A DNA stretch of 64,000 nt, taken from positions 41,477 to 105,476 of the forward strand of contig CALXSY010000004.1 in the NCBI GenBank assembly GCA_944391285.1, written 5' to 3'. This document shows, one piece after another, positions 46,176 through 55,560 of the stretch. Origin of the DNA: an uncultured Clostridia bacterium (GTDB lineage Bacteria > Bacillota > Peptococcia > Peptococcales > Peptococcaceae). A model generated the notes under the pieces. The model saw nothing but the letters and a program-made list of their open reading frames with translations, was not told where the DNA came from and did not search any database. The position numbers were made by a program, and so were the translations under genes. The number at the start of each line of letters is the position of its first letter. Positions within the stretch are counted from its first letter, which is position 1.

Positions 46176-48077
46176 ATGAATACAGAAAGCAAAATATTAA
46201 AAACTGCCGGGGAATACGATGTTATCGTAGTCGGTGCCGGTCACGCCGGCTGCGAAGCCGCCTTGGCTTGCGCCAGATTGGGCTTGGAAACTTTGGCAGT
46301 AACTATATCCATGGACAATATCGGACTTATGCCCTGCAATCCTTCGATCGGCGGACCGGCCAAAAGCCATCTGGTGCGGGAGATTGACGCTTTAGGCGGG
46401 GAAATGGGGGTCAATATCGACAAAGCGACCATTCAGACCCGCCTTTTGAACACTTCCAAAGGTCCTGCCGTTTATTCCTTGAGAGTGCAGGCCGATAAAT
46501 ATCTTTACAAAACTGAGATGACCAAAACTCTGCAAAATACCGAGCATTTGCAGGTCAAACAATTGATTGCCGAAGAACTATTAATCGAAAACGGCGCTGT
46601 CTGCGGCATCGTTTCGCACACCGGCATCGCTTATCGGGCGAAAGCGGTAATTTTGACTACCGGCACTTATCTGCGCAGCCGCATCATCATCGGCGAATAC
46701 GCCGAAAACTGCGGACCAAACGGGCAGTTAGCCGCCAATAAGCTATCGCTGCAATTAAAGGAATTGGGCTTGCCGGTAGTACGTTTTAAAACCGGTACTC
46801 CTGCCCGAGTGGATAAACGGAGCTTGGATTTTGACAAAATGAGCCGTCAGGACGGCAACTGCGAGGAATTATTCTCCTTTTGGAGCACTGAGCACAACAA
46901 TTTGCCCATGCGTCCTTGCTGGTTAACCTATACTAATGAGGAAACTCACCGCATCATCACCTCTAATTTGGACAGAGCACCGTTATACAGCGGCTTTATC
47001 AAAGGCACCGGTCCCCGATATTGCCCGTCGATTGAGGATAAGGTGGTACGCTTCAGCGACAAAAGCCGCCATCAGCTCTTTATCGAGCCGGAAGGGTTGG
47101 AGACGGAGGAAATGTATGTCCAAGGTCTGTCCTCCAGCTTGCCGGAGGAAATTCAGTTAGACTTTTTAAGAACTATTCCGGGGCTGGAGAAGGCGGAGAT
47201 CATGCGTCCGGCTTATGCCATCGAATATGACTGCTTAGACCCATTAAGCCTGAAGCCGTCGTTAGAAAATAAAATGATTAAAGGCTTATTTACCGCCGGA
47301 CAAATCAACGGCACTTCCGGCTATGAGGAAGCAGCCGCCCAAGGCTTAATCGCCGGCATCAACGCCGTGCGCTTTATTCGTAATCAAGAGCCCATCGTGC
47401 TCAAGCGCTACGAAGGCTATATCGGTGTATTAATCGATGATTTGGTGACCAAAGGCACCAATGAGCCTTACCGCATGCTGACCTCCCGGGCAGAGTACCG
47501 CCTGCTTTTAAGAGAGGACAATGCCGACTTGCGCTTATGTGATTTAGGGCATGAAATAGGCTTATTATCCGAGGAAAAATATCAGCGCTTCTGCCAAAAG
47601 CGGGAGCATATTAATGCCGAGCTGGAGCGTTTGAGCCAAGTAACCGTGCGGGCAGACAGAGAAGATGTGCGGGAATTTTTGCTCTCCCAAAACGCCGTGC
47701 CTTTGAAACAGGGTATTCCGGCTGCCGAATTTTTAAAGCGCCCCGAAGCTACTTATCAGAGCCTTTTGGACTTTGGCTTAGGCGACAGCAAGCTAACCCA
47801 GGCTGAGCAAAAGCAGGTGGAGATTCAAATCAAATACGCCGGCTATATCACTAAGCAAATCGAGCAGGTCAAACGCTTGGAAAAGCTGGAGAGCAAAGCC
47901 TTAGAGGAAGATTTGGACTACAGCCAAATCAAAGGCTTGCGCTTAGAGGCTATGCAGAAGCTGGATAAAATTAAACCATTGACCGTTGGGCAGGCTTCCC
48001 GTATTTCCGGAGTATCGCCGGCGGATATCAGCGTACTGCTGGTTTATTTGGAGCAAAAAAGGCGGGAGGAAGTATGA
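46176..48077 (+). CDS. mnmG: tRNA uridine-5-carboxymethylaminomethyl modification enzyme MnmG
   Basis: FAD-dependent partner of MnmE. 633 aa with [91 protein letters not shown] and [21 protein letters not shown]. Full family length. 15 bases after mnmE; ends with a 4-base overlap with rsmG. AGGAGAGTG before ATG. Confidence 0.97.
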   Translation: MNTESKILKTAGEYDVIVVGAGHAGCEAALACARLGLETLAVTISMDNIGLMPCNPSIGGPAKSHLVREIDALGGEMGVNIDKATIQTRLLNTSKGPAVYSLRVQADKYLYKTEMTKTLQNTEHLQVKQLIAEELLIENGAVCGIVSHTGIAYRAKAVILTTGTYLRSRIIIGEYAENCGPNGQLAANKLSLQLKELGLPVVRFKTGTPARVDKRSLDFDKMSRQDGNCEELFSFWSTEHNNLPMRPCWLTYTNEETHRIITSNLDRAPLYSGFIKGTGPRYCPSIEDKVVRFSDKSRHQLFIEPEGLETEEMYVQGLSSSLPEEIQLDFLRTIPGLEKAEIMRPAYAIEYDCLDPLSLKPSLENKMIKGLFTAGQINGTSGYEEAAAQGLIAGINAVRFIRNQEPIVLKRYEGYIGVLIDDLVTKGTNEPYRMLTSRAEYRLLLREDNADLRLCDLGHEIGLLSEEKYQRFCQKREHINAELERLSQVTVRADREDVREFLLSQNAVPLKQGIPAAEFLKRPEATYQSLLDFGLGDSKLTQAEQKQVEIQIKYAGYITKQIEQVKRLEKLESKALEEDLDYSQIKGLRLEAMQKLDKIKPLTVGQASRISGVSPADISVLLVYLEQKRREEV

Positions 48078-48790
48078 GCGAATTAGAGAAAATCTTAAGC
48101 GAAGTTTTGGCTAAGGAGCAGATAAATATCAGTCCTGAGCAATTAGCCCAATTTAACCGCTATTACGAGCTTTTAATTGAGTGGAATGAAAAAATTAACC
48201 TCACCGCCATTACCGAGGTGCAGGATGTGGCGGTGAAGCATTTTCTGGATTCCCTTTTAGCCGCAAAAATGGTTGAGAATTTGGCAGGCAAAACTTTAAT
48301 CGACATTGGCACCGGCGCCGGATTCCCCGGAGTGCCCTTAAAAATCATGGAAAAAGACTTAAAGGTGACCCTTTTTGACTCCCTGCAAAAACGGCTAAAA
48401 TTTTTGGATATCCTCTGCGCTGAGCTGAAATTAACGGACATTGTAACTATTCACGGCAGAGCCGAGGACGGCGGGCAGAATAAGGATTTAAGAGAAAAAT
48501 TTGACTTAGCGAGTGCCAGAGCAGTAGCGAGAATGCCCGTTTTATTGGAATACGCTCTGCCTTTTGTCAAAGTCGGAGGCTACTTTTTAGCCTTAAAAGG
48601 TCCGGAGTTAGACGAGGAATTAAAGGAGTCTGCCAAAGCCCTAAAAGTTTTAGGGGGAGAAGTAGCGGAAATCGGTCGCTTTTCCTTAGGCGGCTATACC
48701 CGCAATATTGCCTTAATCAAAAAGGCAGCGCCTACGCCCAAAGCCTATCCCCGCAAGGCGGGAAATGTGCAGAAAAAACCCTTAATTTAG
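48074..48790 (+). CDS. rsmG: 16S rRNA (guanine(527)-N7)-methyltransferase
   Basis: 238 aa SAM methyltransferase: [30 protein letters not shown] loop [17 protein letters not shown], and [19 protein letters not shown]. The basic tail ([18 protein letters not shown]) is usual. Its ATG overlaps the mnmG stop (ATGA). About 95 bases before noc. Confidence 0.95.
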   Translation: MSELEKILSEVLAKEQINISPEQLAQFNRYYELLIEWNEKINLTAITEVQDVAVKHFLDSLLAAKMVENLAGKTLIDIGTGAGFPGVPLKIMEKDLKVTLFDSLQKRLKFLDILCAELKLTDIVTIHGRAEDGGQNKDLREKFDLASARAVARMPVLLEYALPFVKVGGYFLALKGPELDEELKESAKALKVLGGEVAEIGRFSLGGYTRNIALIKKAAPTPKAYPRKAGNVQKKPLI

Positions 48791-48885
48791 CCTATTTTAG
48801 CAGAAAGACGGGGAAAAAGGAAAAAATAATTTAGAGGAAATAACTGGAAAATAGCGAATATAATCACCAAAGGAGTGTGGTGATT

Positions 48886-49737
48886 ATGGGAGAGAAATTA
48901 AGCCGCTTTTGGTCCTTTGGCGGGGAGAATACAAAAACACCTGATAATGGACAAGCTATTAAAGAAATACCCTTATCCGCGATAGAACCCAATCCCTTTC
49001 AGCCTAGAAAGGTTTTTGCCCAAGAGCAGCTGGGCGAATTAGCCGAGTCTATTAAAACTTACGGACTTTTGCAGCCGGTTTTAGTGCGGACAGTAGGGGA
49101 GAAATATCAGCTGATCAGCGGAGAGCGGCGTTATCGCGCCAGTATTTTAGCAGGATTGGAGAAGATTCCGGCAATGGTGCGGCAGATTGATGACAAGCAG
49201 GCGGCAGAGATGGCATTGGTGGAAAATTTGGCGCGGGAAGATTTAAACTACTTTGAAGAAGCTCAAGGCTATCTGCGCTTGATTCGGGAATTTTCGCTGA
49301 CGCAGGAGGAGGTTGCCAAGCGCATGGGCAAAAGCCAGCCTACTATTGCCAATAAGCTCAGGCTTTTAACGTTGGACACAGAAGTGCGCCTGGCTATTGA
49401 CCCGGAGAAAATTACCGAGCGCCATGCCCGCAGCTTATTAAAATTAAAGGAGCCGGCGCGGCAATTGCAAGTGTTGGAAAAAATTTATGCCGACGGCTTA
49501 AATGTCCGGCAGACCGATAATTATATCGACCATTTACTGCTTTTGGACGAGCAGTTAAAGGTTAAAAACCGGCACAACCGCATGAATAAGGCTTTTAAAG
49601 ATATGAAAATCTTTTTAAACACTATTTCCTCGGTAGTTGATGAAATTCGCCAAGCCGGTTTAGCGGCAGAAGTCAAGGAAAAGGATTACGATAATTATGT
49701 AGAGGTGGTAATTACTCTGCCGAAAAAAGTGGGATAA
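48886..49737 (+). CDS. noc: Nucleoid occlusion protein Noc (ParB paralogue)
   Basis: 283 aa ParB-family CTPase. N-terminal amphipathic segment KLSRFWSFGGENTK matches the Noc membrane-targeting start, followed by IKEIPLSAIEPNPFQPRKVF, GERRYRASILAGLEKIPAMV, VENLAREDLNYFEEAQGYLRL and a HTH (LTQEEVAKRMGKSQPTIANKLRLL). Compared with the ParB at 9.2 kb it lacks GKGLGALLP. Noc binds its own sites and blocks Z-ring formation over the nucleoid. AAGGAG lies 10 bases before ATG at 48886; a GTG at 48877 is less likely. Confidence 0.9.
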   Translation: MGEKLSRFWSFGGENTKTPDNGQAIKEIPLSAIEPNPFQPRKVFAQEQLGELAESIKTYGLLQPVLVRTVGEKYQLISGERRYRASILAGLEKIPAMVRQIDDKQAAEMALVENLAREDLNYFEEAQGYLRLIREFSLTQEEVAKRMGKSQPTIANKLRLLTLDTEVRLAIDPEKITERHARSLLKLKEPARQLQVLEKIYADGLNVRQTDNYIDHLLLLDEQLKVKNRHNRMNKAFKDMKIFLNTISSVVDEIRQAGLAAEVKEKDYDNYVEVVITLPKKVG

Positions 49738-49742
49738 TACAT

Positions 49743-49777
49743 AAAAAGCGTTTTGCAAGTTTGCAAAACGCTTTTTT
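49743..49777 (+). terminator. Terminator after noc
   Basis: Stem AAAAAGCGTTTTGCAA/TTGCAAAACGCTTTTTT (49743-49758, 49761-49777), 15 bp or more, with T tract. Confidence 0.92.
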
Positions 49778-49783
49778 GCGCAC

Positions 49784-49808
49784 AAAAAAACACCGAGAAA
49801 TCTCGGTG
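49784..49808 (-). terminator. Terminator after the AbrB-like gene
   Basis: 8-bp stem CACCGAGA/TCTCGGTG (49791-49798, 49801-49808), followed on the minus strand by U residues (49790-49784). Back-to-back with the noc terminator. Confidence 0.88.
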
Positions 49809-49817
49809 CCGGAAAAA

Positions 49818-50069
49818 TTATTTCTCAACAATCTCATGCATTTTATCAATGCAGCTTTTGCAAATCAAGCGACCGTTGAAATTGATGGTTTCTTCGGTAT
49901 TGCCGCAGAAGATGCAAGCGGGTTCATATTTTTTCAAAATAATCTTTTCTTCATCAATATAAATTTCCAGGGAATCTTTTTCGTCAATACCCATAGTACG
50001 GCGAAGTTCAATGGGAATTACTATCCGTCCTAATTCGTCAACTTTTCTTACAATGCCTGTAGATTTCAT
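49818..50069 (-). CDS. AbrB-family transition-state regulator with Cys-rich tail
   Basis: 83 aa. N-terminal AbrB DNA-binding swapped-hairpin: MKSTGIVRKVDELGRIVIPIELRRTMGID (as STGIVRKVDELGRIVIP and ELRRTMGI). The second half has two CxxC pairs (CIFCGNTEET and CKSCI), a probable zinc site, a layout seen in AbrB/Abh-like Clostridia proteins. GGAG lies 10 bases before ATG at 50069; the longer frame to 50120 is less likely. Likely regulates stationary-phase genes; targets unknown. Confidence 0.88.
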   Translation of the reverse strand: MKSTGIVRKVDELGRIVIPIELRRTMGIDEKDSLEIYIDEEKIILKKYEPACIFCGNTEETINFNGRLICKSCIDKMHEIVEK

Positions 50070-50351
50070 GCTGTACACTCTCCTTTGTTTAGTCAGAAAT
50101 AATTTGCTTCTTGGTGCCAAATTTTTACAATTATGCTTGCCTATGAATATAATTTGACATTTTTTTCTATTTTCCTGCTGAAACTTTTAAATTTTTTAAT
50201 AAAAATTTTTTAAAGGGTAAATTTTTGCCTAAACTTTTACCTTTCAGCAAAATCAGCAAAAATTTGCCACCAATGTTAGTAGTTTTGACATTAAAGTAAT
50301 TTTTCCCTGCATATTTTTTCATTTTTTTACAATTGTCTTAAATTCTCAAGA
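50070..50351. other. AT-rich gap before the AbrB-like gene
   Basis: 282 bases, strongly AT-rich. It contains two TTTTGACA/TTTGACA-like hexamers near 50153-50160 and 50283-50290 (one base off the Spo0A box core on the minus strand), and a weak hairpin near 50211-50244. No gene is seen. No good sigma-A promoter with 17-base spacing stands out. Confidence 0.4.
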
Positions 50352-51218
50352 TTATTCAAAGGTGCATTGGTAATAAAAGCTAACCACGTCACCGCTTTGG
50401 AGAATGTAGCTGTCAGCGCCTACTTGAGGGCTTTCACCGTTTACGCTGTAAAGCCAGCCCGAATACCCGCCGGCGTCCATTTGGTAGATATTATCAATGC
50501 CTTCAATATAGTATCCGCCGTAGCTGGAAACAACGCTTTCCATAGGGATATCCTCATCTTGTAAAATGCGCTTTAAAAGGGAATAGGCGCTTTCGCCTTC
50601 TTGAATCTCATAGTCCTCGGGTTCCAAAATCCAACCATCAGAGGGCAGAACGGAAATTTTCGCCGCATCAAAGTCGCTCAAATGATTGTAAATATCCACA
50701 CACTCCACACTTAAACGGCAGGAGTTTTCCTCTATTTCAACAGCCGGTGCTTGCTTTAAGACAAACTGACCGCTAAAATTATCGCTGTCAGCAGGGCAAT
50801 AAACAAGGGTACTGTCAGCGTTATTTTTTTGAATCACTTGGTCTAAATATTCACCGTCGGTAGAGTAAATCGCCAATTCTTTTTCCTGCAAAGGCAAGGT
50901 AATTTGCAGCAAGGCATCGTTTGAAACGTATTCATGGTTGATGAGCCAGCCGTCCTCTTGCTCAGTAATATTTACATTAAGGGACCATTCGTCGGTGTCA
51001 TCAATTTCTCTGCCTAAAAGAAACCACTGGTAGCTGATATCACCGGAAGCTCCTTGAGCAGTCAAAATAGTTTCGTCATTAGCAGCGCTTTTTAAGATAT
51101 CCTCACTCCAGCGAGGGGTATCTTGAATATCATAAGAAACAATGCCGCTTAATGGCTCTTGACCACAGCCGGTTAACAGGGCTAAAGCTAAGACAAGGAT
51201 TAACAATAATTTTTTCAT
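50352..51218 (-). CDS. Lipoprotein with DUF4430 domain
   Basis: 288 aa from ATG at 51218 (GAGGAG 8 bases upstream). N-terminal lipoprotein signal MKKLLLILVLALALLTGCG (lipobox LTGC), then a ~170-residue region without a recognised motif, and a C-terminal DUF4430-like domain (ESAYSLLKRILQDEDI, SSYGGYYIEGIDNIYQMD, GYSGWLYSVNGESPQVGAD), which in other proteins is a transcobalamin-like or adhesin-type fold. Surface-anchored; ligand unknown. Confidence 0.82.
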   Translation of the reverse strand: MKKLLLILVLALALLTGCGQEPLSGIVSYDIQDTPRWSEDILKSAANDETILTAQGASGDISYQWFLLGREIDDTDEWSLNVNITEQEDGWLINHEYVSNDALLQITLPLQEKELAIYSTDGEYLDQVIQKNNADSTLVYCPADSDNFSGQFVLKQAPAVEIEENSCRLSVECVDIYNHLSDFDAAKISVLPSDGWILEPEDYEIQEGESAYSLLKRILQDEDIPMESVVSSYGGYYIEGIDNIYQMDAGGYSGWLYSVNGESPQVGADSYILQSGDVVSFYYQCTFE

Positions 51219-51238
51219 TATATTCACTCCTCTAGTAA

Positions 51239-52570
51239 TTAACCATGATAAAGGTTGCCGAACTTGATAAATTCACTGCGGAAACTGAGCTCGATTTCGC
51301 CGACGGCGCCGTTGCGGTGCTTGGCGATGATGATGCTGGCAATGCCTTTTTTCTCGCTTTCGCGGTTGTAATATTCCTCACGGTGGATAAACATAACGAT
51401 ATCCGCATCCTGCTCCAAAGAGCCGGATTCCCGCAAATGGCTTAAAGAAGGCTTTTTATCGCCGGATAATTCGGTGGAACGGCTTAATTGGGACAAGGCA
51501 ATAACCGGCACTTCTAATTCCCTGGCTAATGCTTTTAAGGAACGGGATATCTGCGAAACCTCCTGTTGGCGGTTTTCCGTTTTGCTGCCGGAGGTCATCA
51601 GCTGCAAATAGTCGACAATAATCAAATCCAAGCCTTTTTCCGCTTTCAGGCGCCGGCATTTTGCCCGCATCTGGCGGATGGAGAGCGCCGGAGTATCGTC
51701 AATATAAATCGGCGCCTGCGCCAAAGGGGTGATGGCTTCGATTAAAACACTCCAGTCGTCTTCTTTAATGCGTCCGGTGCTTAAAGCGTCCTGATTGATT
51801 TCCGCTTCGGAAGAAATCATACGGCGAATCAATTGCTCCGAGGACATCTCTAAGCTAAAGACAGCTACCGTTTTCTGCGCTTGGATAGCGGCATTTTGGG
51901 CTAAATTCAAACAAAAAGCCGTTTTACCCATGGAGGGGCGGGCGGCTAAAATGATAAAATCCGACGGCTGCCAGCCGTGGGTAATATTATCCAAATCCAC
52001 AAAACCCGAAGGCACCCCGGTCAAGCCTTCCTTTTGATTATAAAGGAACTCCAGCTTGTCGATAGCATCGGAAAGAATAGTGTCAATAGGCACCAGACCG
52101 CTTTTATTTTGATTCTGCGAGATGGAGAGAATCATCTTCTCCGCATCGTCCAATAAACTGTCGGCATCTTCGGCATTTTCGTAGCCGCGGTTGGCGATAT
52201 TGCTGCCGGTGCGGATAAGATTGCGCAGGATGGATTTTTCTTTGATAATCTGAGCATAGTAGCCGGCATTGGTCGTGATAGTATTGGCGCCCATCACTTG
52301 GGCAATGACGGTGATGCCGCCGATTTTCTCCAGATTGCCCTCCTGCTGCAGGCGTTCGCTTAAGGTGATTAAATCGATAGGCTTATTTTGCTCGTTGAGC
52401 TTGAGCATGCCGGCGTAAATAATCGCATGATCCTGCCGGTAAAAATCCTCCGGCATCAAAATCTGCATTGCCTCATAAATAGCATCTTTATTCAAAAAAA
52501 TTGCTGCCAATAAGGCTTGCTCGGCATCGGTGCTCTGGGGCATGATTTTTTCTGCTAACGGTTCACTCAT
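51239..52570 (-). CDS. dnaB: Replicative DNA helicase DnaB (DnaC in Bacillus)
   Basis: 443 aa hexameric 5'-3' helicase. N-terminal PQSTDAEQALLAAIFLNKDA, RecA core with AARPSMGKTAFCLNLAQ, SLEMSSEQLIRRM, DLIIVDYLQLM, and HLRESGSLEQDADIVMFIHR. Normal length and no intein. AGGTAGG lies 8 bases before ATG at 52570; three upstream codons are possible. Usually found next to rplI, but here an SMR pair, asnA and an amidase lie between. Confidence 0.96.
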   Translation of the reverse strand: MSEPLAEKIMPQSTDAEQALLAAIFLNKDAIYEAMQILMPEDFYRQDHAIIYAGMLKLNEQNKPIDLITLSERLQQEGNLEKIGGITVIAQVMGANTITTNAGYYAQIIKEKSILRNLIRTGSNIANRGYENAEDADSLLDDAEKMILSISQNQNKSGLVPIDTILSDAIDKLEFLYNQKEGLTGVPSGFVDLDNITHGWQPSDFIILAARPSMGKTAFCLNLAQNAAIQAQKTVAVFSLEMSSEQLIRRMISSEAEINQDALSTGRIKEDDWSVLIEAITPLAQAPIYIDDTPALSIRQMRAKCRRLKAEKGLDLIIVDYLQLMTSGSKTENRQQEVSQISRSLKALARELEVPVIALSQLSRSTELSGDKKPSLSHLRESGSLEQDADIVMFIHREEYYNRESEKKGIASIIIAKHRNGAVGEIELSFRSEFIKFGNLYHG

Positions 52571-52644
52571 AATAATCACCTACCTTGGAGTAATCAATAT
52601 ATTATAGCAAATTTTCGGGAAATATTCAATAATTTTTACAAAAT

Positions 52645-52667
52645 AAAAAGGCCTCTTTTCCAGAGGC
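52645..52667 (-). terminator. Terminator after the SMR pair
   Basis: 6-bp GC-rich stem GCCTCT/AGAGGC (52651-52656, 52662-52667) with U residues on the minus strand (52649-52645). Confidence 0.75.
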
Positions 52668-52671
52668 ATTT

Positions 52672-52986
52672 TTAACCGGCTAATCTTAGCCCAATAACAC
52701 CCACTAAAACTAAGCCCATAAAAAATATTTTTTTTAAATCCCGGCTTTCTTTAAAAACTACAATGCCGAAAGTAACAGTAAAAACTGTGCCCAATCCGGT
52801 CCAAACCGCATACGACGGACCCAAAGGCAAAGTTTTGGTGGCGATAGATAAAAGTCCGATGCTGCAAGTGGTGCAAAGAATAGTTAAAATTGTATATTTG
52901 AACTGCTTAAAGCCGTCGGAAAGCTTCATAAATACGGAAAAAGCCAATTCAAAAAAGGAAGCAGCTACTAAAACCAGCCACATCAT
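52672..52986 (-). CDS. SMR family exporter subunit, YkkD-like
   Basis: 104 aa, four membrane segments. FELAFSVFMKLSDGF carries the SMR Glu; GPSYAVWTGLGTVFTV and ESRDLKKIFFMGLVLVGVIGLRLAG match YkkD. It overlaps no gene but starts 2 bases after its partner, so the pair is probably a heterodimer. YkkCD exports guanidinium or drugs; no guanidine riboswitch lies upstream. Confidence 0.82.
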   Translation of the reverse strand: MMWLVLVAASFFELAFSVFMKLSDGFKQFKYTILTILCTTCSIGLLSIATKTLPLGPSYAVWTGLGTVFTVTFGIVVFKESRDLKKIFFMGLVLVGVIGLRLAG

Positions 52987-52988
52987 GC

Positions 52989-53336
52989 TTATCCGTCCTC
53001 CTTTTGGCTGACGATCTTTAAGCCGATAAGACCGGCAAGCAAGATGAGCAGCGAAACGATTTTTAAAGGGCTCGCTCCTTCGTTGAGGAAAAAAATACCC
53101 GCCAAGGTCGTTCCGGCGATGCCGATGCCGGTAAATACTCCGTAGCTTAAACCAATGCCGAAAATGCTGACTGCCTTACCTAAGAGGAAAAAGCTTAAAA
53201 AAAGGCAGACTAAAACGATTATACTGGGCACAAGCACCGAAAAGCCCAAGGATTTTTTTAAAAAATATGCCCAAACAATTTCTAAAAGACCGGCTGCGAC
53301 TAAACAAAGCCAGCCTTTGCTTTTTTCACTCAGCAT
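52989..53336 (-). CDS. SMR family exporter subunit, YkkC-like
   Basis: 115 aa, four membrane segments. GLLEIVWAYFLKKSLGF holds the SMR Glu; SYGVFTGIGIAGTTLAGIFFL and LLILLAGLIGLKIVSQKEDG resemble YkkC more than YkkD. Together with the next gene it forms a paired SMR system. It lies 24 bases downstream of asnA in the same direction. Confidence 0.82.
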   Translation of the reverse strand: MLSEKSKGWLCLVAAGLLEIVWAYFLKKSLGFSVLVPSIIVLVCLFLSFFLLGKAVSIFGIGLSYGVFTGIGIAGTTLAGIFFLNEGASPLKIVSLLILLAGLIGLKIVSQKEDG

Positions 53337-53360
53337 GAATAATTCTCCTTCTCCTGCTGT

Positions 53361-54365
53361 TTAAAGCAAATTAATGCCGCTTTTTCGGCAAGCCTCGATG
53401 GTTTCCTCATCCCAGATGGACACCTGAACCTCGCCGATATGGGCGCAGTGCAGCAAAAACATGCACAAGCGGGACTGACCGATGCCGCCGCCGATAGTTA
53501 AGGGGAGCTCGTCATTCAGCAATGCCTTGTGGAAAGGCAGCTCAGCTCGCTCGGGGCAATTGGCTTTGGCTAACTGCTCTTTTAAAGACTGGGCATCTAC
53601 CCTAATTCCCATGGAGGAAATTTCAATCTGGCGGTTTAAAGTCGGATACCAAAAGATTAAATCGCCGTTTAACTGCCAGTCGTCATAATCCGGCGCTCTG
53701 CCGTCATGGGGTTTGCCGGAGGCTAAATTATCGCCGATCTGCATCAGGAAAAAGGTAGGATGGGTTTTGGCAAATTCGTATTCCCTTTGGGTCGGATCTA
53801 AAGCAGGATAGAGATCTTCCAGCTCCTGAGAGGTGATAAAGGTGATTTCTTTAGCAATATTTTGCTTGATGCCAAACTTAGCTTCTACTGCTTGGGCAGT
53901 AGCATAAATAGCGCCGACGATGTTTTTCACGGTAGCTTTTAAATACTCCAGATTGCGTTCATCCTTGGTGATGACCTTTTCCCAGTCCCATTGGTCGACA
54001 TAAGCCGAATGAAGATTATCAAGCTCCTCATCACGGCGGATAGCGTTCATATCAGCATAAAGACCATTGCCGGGGTTAAAGTCATAACGTTTTAAGGCCA
54101 AGCGTTTCCATTTAGCCAAGGAATGCACAACCTGGGCAGTGCAGCCGACCGCAGGAATATCAAAGCCTACCGGTCTTTCGTAGCCGTTTAAATTGTCATT
54201 TAACCCTGAGTCCTCCCGCACAAAAAGAGGCGCTGAAACTCGATGCAGATTTAGAGCAGTTCGCAGGTTATTTTGGAACTCCTTTTTGACAAATTCGATA
54301 GCCCTTTGGGTATCGTAGACGGAAAGGATAGGCTGGTAGCCTTTTGGAATAATAGTTTTGCTCAT
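53361..54365 (-). CDS. asnA: Aspartate-ammonia ligase
   Basis: 334 aa AsnA, making asparagine from aspartate and ammonia with ATP. Recognisable: [103 protein letters not shown] and [15 protein letters not shown] (class II synthetase-like motif 3). Ammonia-dependent, unlike AsnB. No T-box is seen in the short upstream gap. Confidence 0.96.
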   Translation of the reverse strand: MSKTIIPKGYQPILSVYDTQRAIEFVKKEFQNNLRTALNLHRVSAPLFVREDSGLNDNLNGYERPVGFDIPAVGCTAQVVHSLAKWKRLALKRYDFNPGNGLYADMNAIRRDEELDNLHSAYVDQWDWEKVITKDERNLEYLKATVKNIVGAIYATAQAVEAKFGIKQNIAKEITFITSQELEDLYPALDPTQREYEFAKTHPTFFLMQIGDNLASGKPHDGRAPDYDDWQLNGDLIFWYPTLNRQIEISSMGIRVDAQSLKEQLAKANCPERAELPFHKALLNDELPLTIGGGIGQSRLCMFLLHCAHIGEVQVSIWDEETIEACRKSGINLL

Positions 54366-54410
54366 GAATAAAACCTCACTTATATATAATAGCTCTTGCT
54401 TGAAAACTTT

Positions 54411-55082
54411 TTAAGAAGCAAGATATTTTTCCACTTGCGCTAAGAAATTCTGCCAGTTGTCATTTTCCCGCAAGCGGTGGGGACAATCCTTGCCGCAGAA
54501 ATCATAATGCTGCTTGACATCGTCCAAATCCAGTTTATAGTTTTGGAGCAGATAAGCGACTAACTGAGCGGCATTATCCACCGCTTTTTGATAATCGCCG
54601 TCTTGGTTAACACAGATTTCGATGCCGATGCCGCTTTCGTTGCCGCCCTTGGCACGCATGCCATCGCTGGCATGGTAAGCAGCAATCTCATCGGGCAGAT
54701 GGTGATAAATTTCCGTATCATCAACGGTATAATGCCAGCTTAATGCAGTATCAGCCTGCTTAGAGCTGTGCAAATAGGTATTGTGTGCTTGGGCATCAGC
54801 ACCGGGGCTGAAATTATCGGTTTCGTGAATAACAATAAGGCGTACCCGGCGGTGGATATCGCTGTAGCCGGCATATTCTGCCGGCAAAAAGTCGGTATGC
54901 ACCGTAATTGAGCCGATTTGCGCAGGAATAACCGCCTGAGGAGGCTTGAAAAGCTGAAAACCGCTGAAAAGTCCTAAGATAAATAAAAACGTTAATAAGC
55001 CAATTGGCTTAAGATTTACAGTATACACTCCGTGCACTTTTTTATGCTGCGTGCGGCAGAGTGCAGGGATGGGAGTGTTCAT
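54411..55082 (-). CDS. N-acetylmuramoyl-L-alanine amidase (Amidase_2), membrane anchored
   Basis: 223 aa. An N-terminal membrane segment (LLTFLFILGLFSGFQLF, about 28-46) with a basic start anchors it. The zinc-amidase domain spans about 70-215: RLIVIHETDNFSPGA, LSWHYTVDDTEIYHHLPD, YHASDG, GIGIEICVNQDG, and KQHYDFCGKDCPHRL, giving the His/His/Cys-type ligands of the family. Cuts the stem peptide from muramic acid in peptidoglycan, outside the membrane. The ATG overlaps the rplI stop by 1-4 bases. Confidence 0.88.
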   Translation of the reverse strand: MNTPIPALCRTQHKKVHGVYTVNLKPIGLLTFLFILGLFSGFQLFKPPQAVIPAQIGSITVHTDFLPAEYAGYSDIHRRVRLIVIHETDNFSPGADAQAHNTYLHSSKQADTALSWHYTVDDTEIYHHLPDEIAAYHASDGMRAKGGNESGIGIEICVNQDGDYQKAVDNAAQLVAYLLQNYKLDLDDVKQHYDFCGKDCPHRLRENDNWQNFLAQVEKYLAS

Positions 55083-55528
55083 CAGCCTTCCACGACCTTC
55101 ACGGTCAGTTTGGTGCTGACTTGCGGATGCAGGCGCACGGTAGGAGTATAGTTGCCTAAGCTTTTAATATTTTCTTCCAGCTCAATTTTGCGTTTGTCTA
55201 TTTTCAGATTGTGTTCCTTTTCCAAACGTTCGGCTATTTCCTTGTTGGTTACCGCGCCGAACAATCTGCCGCCTTCACCGCATTTAACGGAGATGGTGAC
55301 GGTGATATTTTTTAACTTTTTAGCTAATTCTTCAGCTTCGGCCTTTAACTCGGCAGCCTTTTGTTCGCGAATAGCCTCTTGGCGTTTCAGCTCTTTTAAG
55401 TTGGCATCAGTAGCCTCTACTGCTAATTTGCGGGCTAAGAGGAAATTGCGACCATAGCCTTCCTTGACTTCTACTACTTGATCTTTTTTGCCAACCTTGT
55501 TGACGTCGGTTAATAAAATTACTTTCAT
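55082..55528 (-). CDS. rplI: 50S ribosomal protein L9
   Basis: 148 aa: MKVILLTDVNKVGKKDQVVEVKEGYGRNFL, split as KVILLTDVNKVGKKDQV and VKEGYGRNFLLARKLA, followed by the charged linker helix and the C-terminal domain (GEGGRLFGAVTNKEIAERL). Good AAGGAGG before ATG. In Bacillus the order is yybS-yybT-rplI-dnaC; here yybT (gdpP) is missing from between. Confidence 0.97.
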   Translation of the reverse strand: MKVILLTDVNKVGKKDQVVEVKEGYGRNFLLARKLAVEATDANLKELKRQEAIREQKAAELKAEAEELAKKLKNITVTISVKCGEGGRLFGAVTNKEIAERLEKEHNLKIDKRKIELEENIKSLGNYTPTVRLHPQVSTKLTVKVVEG

Positions 55529-55560
55529 GATAAATCCTCCTTTATAAGTAAAACGGGGGG

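Noticed and set aside
50150..50290. Spo0A boxes in front of the AbrB-like gene
   Set aside because: The TTTGACA elements differ from the 0A core by one base in an AT-rich background, so chance is likely.
53337..53360. Guanidine (ykkC) riboswitch before the SMR pair
   Set aside because: Only 24 bases separate asnA from the first SMR gene, too short for the riboswitch.
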